A program made the translations under genes and the position numbers. The notes under the pieces were generated by a model. It ran no database searches, had not been told where the DNA came from, and was given only the letters and a program-made list of their open reading frames with translations. From Plasmopara viticola (lineage: Eukaryota > Oomycota > Peronosporomycetes > Peronosporales > Peronosporaceae), in contig MBPM02000044.1 of assembly GCA_001695595.3 (NCBI GenBank), forward strand, positions 496,001 through 560,000: a DNA stretch of 64,000 nucleotides, written 5' to 3'. Positions 56,801 through 64,000 of this stretch are shown here, piece by piece; the stretch's first letter is position 1; the number at the start of each line of letters is the position of its first letter.

Positions 56801-59250
56801 CTCAGTCTTAATTGTCATCAGATGGCAGGTACATTCCGATCTCCGTTAAGAATTTATATCATCGAGACACCAGTGGAGTATATGTCAATTACGATAGTGA
56901 CGCTGGAAACGACTATAAAGCCACCGCTTTTTCCTGTTTGACTTTCTGTCAGGAGTTCCTAGTGGTGAGACTTTGCCAGACGCAGTTCGATACGTAAGTG
57001 TTATAACGTTGACTACCAAAACAGCGTCTAATTCGCAGTATATTGAGATACCAGAATTGACAATAGCATACATCGACACAAAGAGCCCCAAAGCGTTATA
57101 ATAAAGCACAGCCGGCAGCGTTGCAAATGCTGCTAGACGTTTTGTATCGTCCGGAAAAACCAGAACAAGAGTCGGTTAAAGACAGTCCTTGATGCTATCC
57201 AAAGAATTGAGTGATGGCGCTCCCAGATTTACTCAATGACCTTTTTCAAAAAGCCGTAAAAATGCCTTTCAAGATCGGCATGACCCACACTGTATATTTG
57301 GTGGCTTGGACACTTCTTCAAAGTCTTTTGAATAAAGACGACGGCCAAACCAAGCTGGTGTTTACTTTCCCTGTGTTGTGGGTGGACTTTAGCCAATCAT
57401 GCCCACCCAAGCTCATATCGTGACTACGCGTACTCACCCACTCTACCGAAAACCTGACTGTACCTATGCACATCATGTACATCCAGTCATACTTATTCGA
57501 GGAATTGTTATGGCCTTGAAAGTATACAACTGGAACTGTTTTGCATACGCCGTACCCGCTCATTACACGTTTCTCTGTCACACCCACCCAACGACTATAT
57601 TCTGTGGTGGCCTTGAAAATATACAACTGGGATTATTTTTGCACACTCCGTTTCTGCCCATGCCTTCGTCTCTCTTTTACTGCCTCAACATAGCCACACA
57701 CCGACTGTACCAGCGTAACTTGGTCACTCAGAGGTCATGGGCGTACTTGATTTATAGGTGGGTGTGAATATGCGTACGCAGCGCAGGACTCTCTTGCTCA
57801 ACACGTATAATTTTCTCACAAAGCAGTCAAGGACTTTGATGTCCTCTGCCGTAAGAAAATGCACATTTGGTATGTCGTGACCTTGTTGTTTGTCTTTACT
57901 GACCTATATATGTGACAGATACGACCTTGAGACTTGTCCATAAACATTAATGCAAAAGCTCTTGATAATTTGAAACAGTTGTGTAACCAGACAATTGACA
58001 GTAGATGGGTGCTCAACAGCCCTTGTGCTATCACCATAACCTACCGTCACGCCTATCGACCGTTGCGAGGGAAATATAATACTTCCAAATACAGACTTGG
58101 TTGTAAATATTAACTATATCCAGTGCACTAAGGAGATTGCTCCCGAACATATCTTCCTCGAAGCAGATATTATGATTTAAACTGTCCAGCATGTGGAAAA
58201 GACATTTCAGTTACTATTTCTGTCTGCTTATCGATAACAGGAATTTGGTGGCGAGTGCGAAGGTTTTGACTTCCACAGTATGCTTTATAACCTATTTAAC
58301 GAAGAAAGCATCAATGAACTCGAACTGCTCTCGTAGCATAGCCATTGCCTCGTGACATAATACTTGTAATGACACGAGATCAATCTCGTATCTTTCTCCT
58401 TTTTTTGGTGGCTTCGATTTTCCAATGTATAGCTATCTGGCACCCCTGGAAGTGATTTTAATTGAAAAGTACCTCTCGTGACTTATCCTGGGTGAACAAG
58501 GGATGTCTTAGGTACCACGTCGTTCTTGTTACCCAGGAATTAATTTCGTATTACATCCCCAATTTCTACATGAAAAGCTATTTTATCTGCGGCCGATGAT
58601 ACTATTTACCTCACTTGTGTGACTATGTTGTCTACTGTGTCTAGGGGACGTAACTCGTCCCACATTCAAAACGCTATATTAGCAGCCAGGGCTGCTGCTC
58701 ATCGTAACATATACCTTCGTGGAGAGTTTGGCACCTAAAACAAACACAACTCATATGCTCTAATTTTCCGCAGCCATTGGATGTTGCTTTTCTAGGCGAC
58801 AATTAAATCGATAGGACTAGAGGGCTCACAAACACCATTACTTTAAGACAAAGGGCTGTTCACTTCAGGCATTCCAATGTCTCTCTCTGGATTAATCCTT
58901 TCAAAAAAGCGAGTTTAATTGTCATTTATACATATGTGCTGTAGCGGGTTGTCAGCGCACACTCTCCGTATTGCGTATGTAGCTAGGATCCGTGATTTTA
59001 TATCATGTGTAGAAAGGATATGTGACGCTAGTCGATGCACCCATCTCTGATAAGCTATTATTTGGTACGAAGCTTATATCCAGCCAATCACGAGCCATCT
59101 TTTGAATTAAGTGGTCGGGAGGTCTCCGCCTCCCGCTGATCATGAAACAGAGTTGAATTTGCTATCTTCGAGCAACGTGCAAGACAGAGGCGAATCTGTT
59201 AGTAAAAAAAATTAAGCTTGGTTGTTCGGGGAGTGGTATAAGTCGGCAAC
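53881..59250. other. Gene-poor decayed sequence
   Basis: I see no gene with recognisable features. 57511-57670 contains two imperfect copies of a unit with 97-bp spacing (tggccttgaaa.tatacaact). 54603-54645 belongs to the dispersed repeat noted at 42520. A short stem (cgggagg/cctcccg) lies at 59116-59135. Confidence 0.45.
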
Positions 59251-59261
59251 TTTCTCAGATC

Positions 59262-59582
59262 GTATCGTATCGTATTACGTTATCGCGTTGCCAAGTTATG
59301 CACGTGCTAGGCTCTATGGCTAGTCCACGGCATAGAGTGGTGTCCGCATACGTCGGGTCTCGTTCGGCGGGCAGTGCAGCCAGCACCAAGGCCGTGAGGG
59401 TCTTCCATTATTTTGTGTAGATCTGATCTGGTAAAAGCCCAGGTGGCGCCCTGGTGCTGGAGACCGTCGCGTCGAGGGTGAGACTTGTTAGAGACCTGCA
59501 GATGCCCGAGAGCACCTGCCCGAAGCGCGCGAGCATTTAGCCCCCGCGCTTGAAAGAGCGTCACCCCAACCTTTTCCGAAAA
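59262..59582 (-). mobile_element. SINE-like retroelement, copy 1
   Basis: About 321 bp on the minus strand, flanked by an 11-bp direct repeat tttctcagatc (59251-59261 and 59583-59593). Starts ttttcggaaaaggttgggg and ends in a pentanucleotide run (atacg)n. Highly similar to 63571-63895. Length, target duplications and a short tandem-repeat tail are SINE features. I did not find a clear tRNA-type A/B box pair. Confidence 0.78.
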
Positions 59583-59630
59583 TTTCTCAGATCATGAACG
59601 TATTTATGCTATGCACATTTTGAGTTTCGC

Positions 59631-59672
59631 CAGCGCTCACGCTTACTTACAGACCAGTAAGCGTGAGCGCTG
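59631..59672. repeat. Perfect 17-bp hairpin
   Basis: cagcgctcacgcttact and its exact reverse complement are separated by 8 nt (tacagacc). It lies about 40 bp beyond the SINE-like copy. Confidence 0.95.
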
Positions 59673-61035
59673 ATTAAAAGAAATCATTAAGGAACGCTTT
59701 TTCAAACGTATTTTGTATTTCTTGGACGAGTAAGTGTCAAGCGTTTGGTCCGGTCTTGCATGCGAATGTCACGCGCACCTAATTTCCCGTGATCAAGGTC
59801 GCCTTAGCTGTCGTCTCTTCTTCCTATATCCAGAAAAAAAGTATTTTGTATTACTTTCCTCGCAGTGGAAGTTTCAAACTTGATTGGTGTACACCCCTGA
59901 CCGCCAAAGCTATATGAGTCTGTGCTGTCTAAGATTCAAAGCACATATTGCTTGTAGAGCTTGAACGCCATTCCAGCTGCTTAGCAGTAGAGATGGCTGC
60001 CATTCGAAAAAGCCGGCAAGTTTTCTAACAGTACAAATAGCTTGTTTACCAGATGCGCAAAGGGGCTGGTAACAAGTCAATCTTAGATCCTTTGCGAGAA
60101 TTTTAGATAGTCAATCTACTTGCGTTGGTGTAGAATTTACTATAAGTGTGATGAGATGTGACGAAATTACACACACCTTGCTTAATGAGACGTGCAGAAA
60201 GATATAGGGACTTCCGGTTAATGACATATTACTTTCTCCACTCTAGTCAAATACCGATTAATTTCATACGCCATTAACCCTATCTCTATCGAATCTACAA
60301 AAAGGTATATGCATTTCTTATAAGCTTCTTGGTTCACAACAGTATTTAATGACCTAAATGGATAATGTCCCTACCTTACTTGCTGGATTGATCTCCGTTA
60401 AAAACAACAGGTAGGACTAAAAAGGGCAACATCTCACTATCAAGCGCATCAATTTTCAATTGCACAATCCCATAAGGCCGGAAACTGCTCACCGGAAGTC
60501 CTGCACGCCTGTGCCTGATGGTGTGTGATTCCTTCACAAACACGGACCATTGTATCAAACTTATGAAAGTAGAGGGCCTAAAAATCAAATAAAAGCAGAA
60601 GAAGGACCGCGAGCTGCCCGTGAAGAAAAAAAGCAAAGAAGCTCGTAAACGCTACCCGTGGCTGGCTCAAAATATTGTAAAAAGAAACACTACACACGAC
60701 CAATTTTGCACTTTGAGAAGTTCCGCTAGAGTATACGATTGCTTCAACATAGTGAATTTGTATTTCTGCTGTTTTTGTAAAAAAGCTTAAGCAGCTATTC
60801 TATGATTCGCAAACGTTCCGTGGATGAGACGAATTTAGTACAAAAGTCTTGCGCTTTACTGAAATTGGCCGTTGCGAGAAACAAGTGTGAATTATGTATC
60901 AGAATTGAAAGATGCAAGAAAACGACCTTAGATCACCGACTCTTACCCCCTTTTGGTTCACGTGACTCGTCCGGATACTGCCAGCAGCAATCCGAGTGGT
61001 GAAGAGAGTAAGAAAACGCACGCTGGGCAACCTCC
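59673..61035. other. Intergenic, no gene seen
   Basis: No recognisable coding or RNA gene. A 66-codon frame at 60802-61002 has no family features. Confidence 0.4.
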
Positions 61036-61945
61036 ACCTTTGGTAATGTAACGTAGGTTTTTGGTTGTTGCTTAATATTGTTTTTAAACAAAAACATAAA
61101 TATTTTTACTGTTGGATAGCGGCTTCGTTGACTTGATTATTAGCTCGATATCTCTCTTCTCTCATCTCGCTACGCCCCTGATCATATTATTTTTACTTTT
61201 GTAGAATGCGCTCCTTGTTCTTTTGATAGTATCGCTTCTTGTCGACAATAATAGATTCTTTATGGCACTAATATTCTTTTGTGTACACCATTTTTATCTC
61301 TTGTTATATATCTAAAGAGAAATTGTCTTAGAATAACTAGAAAAATATTTAATCTCAAACCTTACATTGAATGCTTTTAAATAACCATGCAATCAATATC
61401 TATACTTTGGAACTATAAATGCCTTCATTTGAATGCGATCTGACATAGAAATGTGGGACGTCTTTGATTTTATGGTCGCGAAATTTCTTTCCAAATCCAA
61501 ATATTTTTTCACCATTAAGCTTAGTTTGCTCCAAACGCTCTAATCTTTTCTGTTCTGAATACTCCACGCATCTATTATCAACTGTTTTAGTTTTTTTTAT
61601 TACAAATGACAGCTGATACAAGTATAATAGGATACTTCATGCCCACATATTTCACAACAAGGGGTATCAACTGTTTTATAACTACAGGATCCGGTAGTTG
61701 TGCAATACATTCTGTCGCAAGAGACATATTGCACTTTTGGTTTTAAAATGGTATTGGTTTCTCCGGTAATTTCACAACTTCTGTAATCATCACCGTGATC
61801 ATCTTTACGATCCCTGAAATGACTACCCATTGTCATTAATCAGTTTTGATTTCTTGTTATATGTATATTGTGTAGAAAGATAATTCAGGATAACTCAAAT
61901 TTGCATTTATTGTAACTTTCTGATTTTCTTACAGGGTAGTGTATT
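61036..61945 (-). mobile_element. Truncated inverted copy of the Polinton Cys-rich end
   Basis: The minus strand matches 13075-13960. In order: the terminal block ccctgtaagaaaatcag (61920-61936 region), the Cys-rich gene (61836-about 61400) with CRM.CTTTGSC and CCEICGHEVSYY, and the basic YYxxK small gene (about 61290-61115). The block ends near 61036, before any protease. Within the Cys-rich gene a deletion/substitution after CISCHL removes about 15 codons, including the CDPC pair. The N-terminus is intact here, whereas the left copy is frameshifted. Confidence 0.8.
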
Positions 61946-62123
61946 GGCAAGACGCACGTCCAGTGTTTGTATTCTTTGACAAACGCTTAAACACGCACAA
62001 GCGGTTCATCTTCAAGCAGATGGGCCTTACGGAAGACGCGCAAGTTGCGACTAGGTACTATTGATGTACTATTTAGTACATCACCGCAGTATCTAAGGGT
62101 TTCTAGGGATACTCTTCGTGCTC

Positions 62124-63344
62124 TTATGTGCGAAGGAATGGCGGACGATGTGGCATAAACAATACGCTTCGTCCACAAGGGTACGGCAGGAGTACAGCAA
62201 AAGTCATACAGGTGAATAAATAAAGCACAGCATGCATTGCGATTGTTAACTCTTCGTTCGCATAGAAAAACTCCATCTTCTCCGCCAACGACATGCCCTC
62301 GGACCAAAAGTCTTGAAAGTTGTTTTCGTCTAACCTGATCCAGTCTTTCTCGATTGCTTGCATTCGGGCTAATCGCGCCTGCAGGTTCAAACAACGCTTG
62401 TACGGACGCTCAACAGACTTAAAGCGAAGCGCCCGCCCTTCTAGATCACCAAAAATTGTCTGGATGTCATAGACAGTGCCGGGTGCAAGTCTAGGACCGC
62501 GCGATCTCCAGTTTTTCGGCAACGCTTGGCCTCGAAGGAGGCTCGCACGCTGCTTGTTGTCTAATTTCCCAAACAATCGCTGTGGTCGCACGGAGTGATC
62601 AAAAATCTTCTGTCGAAACTCGTTGCTGCTCTGGTCGTAGATAAAACTGATCTGGAAATGGTCCAACGCATGCTCCAGAGGCTTAAATAGCAGCAAACCG
62701 TTTCTCACATCATCGATATCCGAAATTCTCATCAATTGCTCAGCAATGAATTCGTTCTTTTGGCGAAACAAATGAGACGCGACGACCAACGCCGCCGGGA
62801 GAGCTGTGTCCAGCAGCATACAGCGCAACATGCCACTCCGCATGCTGCAACCGTAAGTCGCGCACAAATTCGCTTTGAAATGATGGCTTTGCGCATACGT
62901 CGAAGTTGGGGCCTCCACCAGTACGTGGTGCAAGAGTGTTTCGTGAAGCTCGTGATACTGAGAATTAGCATATTCGCGCTTTGGGAGTTCCACCAATATG
63001 TGAATCTCTTCTGCTCCGAGCTGGAAGTCCCGAAAGTACTCTGTATCAGCGAGCTGCCACGAAGACCGCATCTTCCTATACGTCAAGTCAATCTTCTCTC
63101 TTGACAACAAGTCATCCAGACTATCGTCGTCCTTCAGCCACGCGCCGTTCTTCCGCGCCAAGTACAATGTCACCAATGCTGGATGAACGTTGAAGCGATC
63201 GTTGACGTCTTTCTTCTTGTTCACGATAGCCTCCTGTAACGCTTCAACTTCCGCATCATGCTCAATCTCGACGGAAAACACAGTTCCTTCACCATACACA
63301 CCACACCGCAGCTTGACCTTTTTGTTCTCCTTCTGCTCGACCAT
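62124..63344 (-). CDS. Crinkler (CRN) effector with HNH-nuclease-like C-terminus
   Basis: The start is the ATG at 63344 (MVEQKENKKVKLRC); an upstream in-frame ATG at 63404 lies in Polinton-end sequence. The LFLAK-type N-terminal domain has LVTLYLAR at residues 57-64 and ends near EEIHILVELP. The C-terminal part has an HNH_2-like layout: Cys-rich head, VVASHLFR (His), DIDDVRNGLLLF (Asn) and EHALDHFQISF (His), then a long Arg-rich helix region. The last 40 residues look out of frame, so the true end may differ. CRN C-termini with nuclease-like domains are a known oomycete/chytrid theme. GC is higher than in the flanking Polinton sequence. It lies exactly between two outward-facing Polinton ends (61940 and 63390). 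Confidence 0.8.
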   Translation of the reverse strand: MVEQKENKKVKLRCGVYGEGTVFSVEIEHDAEVEALQEAIVNKKKDVNDRFNVHPALVTLYLARKNGAWLKDDDSLDDLLSREKIDLTYRKMRSSWQLADTEYFRDFQLGAEEIHILVELPKREYANSQYHELHETLLHHVLVEAPTSTYAQSHHFKANLCATYGCSMRSGMLRCMLLDTALPAALVVASHLFRQKNEFIAEQLMRISDIDDVRNGLLLFKPLEHALDHFQISFIYDQSSNEFRQKIFDHSVRPQRLFGKLDNKQRASLLRGQALPKNWRSRGPRLAPGTVYDIQTIFGDLEGRALRFKSVERPYKRCLNLQARLARMQAIEKDWIRLDENNFQDFWSEGMSLAEKMEFFYANEELTIAMHAVLYLFTCMTFAVLLPYPCGRSVLFMPHRPPFLRT

Positions 63345-63389
63345 GTTTCTTCTCCCCAAAAAGTTCGCGACATAGGGAAACAAGAGGAT

Positions 63390-63507
63390 ATTACCCAGAA
63401 GCATCTATAAGACTTTCAAGGCCCTGACAGAGTATCAACACTTTTTCGAATGAACAGCAAGGGGGTACCCTGTAAGAAAATCAGAAAATTACAATAAATG
63501 CAGATTG
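63390..63507 (+). repeat. Polinton-type terminal repeat copy (ExoX-C end), reading inward to the right
   Basis: Same block as 13008-13135 (acccagaagc, cactttttcgaat, caagggggtaccctgtaag, ttacaataaatgc). The ExoX-C-like gene follows at 63918, as at the 17.7-kb end. Confidence 0.7.
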
Positions 63508-63570
63508 TAGCTGATTATTTTTAATTTGAATTAAAAATATTAGCAAGTATATAGAGATACAATATACACT

Positions 63571-63895
63571 ATTTTCGGAAAAGGTTGGGGTGACGCCCTC
63601 CTTCCAAGCGCGAGGGCTAAATGCTCGCGCGCTTCGGGCAGGTGCTCTCGGGCATCTGCAAGTCTCTAACGAGTCCCACCCTCGACGCGACGGTCTCCAG
63701 CACCAGGGCGCCACCTGGGCTCTTACCAAGTCAGAGCGAAACAAAATAATGGAAGACCCTCACGACCTCGGTGCTGGCTGCACTGCCCGCCGAACGAGAC
63801 CTGACGTATGCGGACACCACTCTATGCCGTGGACTTGCCAGACTGAGCCTAGCACGTGCATAACTTGGCAACGCGATAACGCAATACAATACAAT
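63571..63895 (+). mobile_element. SINE-like retroelement, copy 2, inserted in a Polinton end
   Basis: About 325 bp with a 12-bp target duplication acaatatacact at 63559-63570 and 63896-63907. Its 3' tail is (aatac)n. It is highly similar to the minus-strand copy at 59262-59582. It separates the terminal repeat from the ATG of the ExoX-C-like gene, so it post-dates that Polinton end. Confidence 0.82.
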
Positions 63896-63917
63896 ACAAT
63901 ATACACTACACATAAAA

Positions 63918-64000
63918 ATGTTTGTTATTTTAGGGTTCGGAAAATACCAAGGAAAGGCTCTTGAGGAAGTGTATGATCAAGATGCGTCATACTGTCGATG
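63918..64000 (+). CDS. ExoX-C-like repeat protein, Polinton terminal gene (runs off window)
   Basis: The ATG at 63918 opens MFVILGFGKYQGKALEEVYD, then QDASYCR, closely matching the first repeat of the 17287-17601 protein in both sequence and distance to a terminal repeat (allowing for the SINE-like insertion). It is open to the window end. Confidence 0.75.
   Translation, partial: MFVILGFGKYQGKALEEVYDQDASYCR

Noticed and set aside
57318..57767. Frames of 102-122 codons on both strands with similar internal phrases
   Set aside because: Explained by an imperfect DNA duplication with 97-bp spacing, not by coding constraint.
59307..59564. Arg/Ala-rich frames repeated at 59.3 and 63.6 kb, looking like a conserved protein
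   Set aside because: Both are inside the SINE-like element. Conservation is of the DNA repeat, not of a protein.
61987..62394. 135-codon minus-strand frame
   Set aside because: Overlaps the CRN C-terminus in another frame. It may include true continuation of the CRN after a frameshift, but cannot be separated from a shadow frame.
1..64000. CRISPR arrays, rRNA and tRNA genes
   Set aside because: No spaced direct repeats, no rRNA-like blocks and no convincing tRNA cloverleaf were seen by eye.

Overview
The window comes from the nuclear genome of an oomycete, probably a Phytophthora or downy-mildew-type plant pathogen. The evidence is two Crinkler (CRN) effector genes with LxLFLAR/LxLYLAR motifs, an oomycete-style transmembrane leucine-rich-repeat gene, a Brr2 (U5 snRNP helicase) relic, Ty1/copia and Ty3/gypsy retrotransposons and a Polinton/Maverick DNA transposon. 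The species cannot be named from sequence alone. It is a repeat-rich, gene-poor region, and nearly every reading frame carries frameshifts or stops.

1-17.7 kb is a Polinton territory. It holds putative structural genes (+ strand, 20-2147), a retrovirus-like integrase with C-terminal chromodomain (- strand), and a protein-primed family B DNA polymerase (- strand, about 8.2-12.3 kb). It also holds a Cys-rich protein, a small basic protein, an adenovirus-type cysteine protease and two small unknown genes. At the far end is a terminal gene with two ExoX-C-like repeats. A complete Ty1/copia element (2836-7439) sits inside the integrase gene, between the catalytic core and the chromodomain. A CRN gene with a kinase-like C-terminus (15222-16945) lies between the Polinton genes and the Polinton terminal gene.

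18.5-22.5 kb holds remnants of host genes: an internally deleted Brr2 pseudogene and a frameshifted hypothetical gene. 23.4-29.5 kb is a degraded gypsy element with both LTRs. 29.5-47.5 kb is mostly ancient decayed repeats, including gypsy RNase H/integrase traces, a copia gag/LTR fragment and small degenerate repeat families. 47.6-48.8 kb is a broken transmembrane-LRR gene interrupted by a chromodomain-bearing gypsy element (48.8-53.9 kb) that lacks RNase H. 53.9-61 kb is again degenerate, with a SINE-like insertion and a perfect hairpin.

61-64 kb repeats the Polinton theme. A truncated inverted copy of the Cys-rich end, a second CRN gene (HNH-nuclease-like C-terminus) and a second Polinton end with the ExoX-C-like gene occur in 3 kb, with a SINE-like insertion bounded by a target-site duplication. 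The most notable pattern is that both CRN effector genes are GC-rich islands lying inside, or directly between, Polinton termini. This suggests that Polintons capture, carry or shuffle effector genes here.
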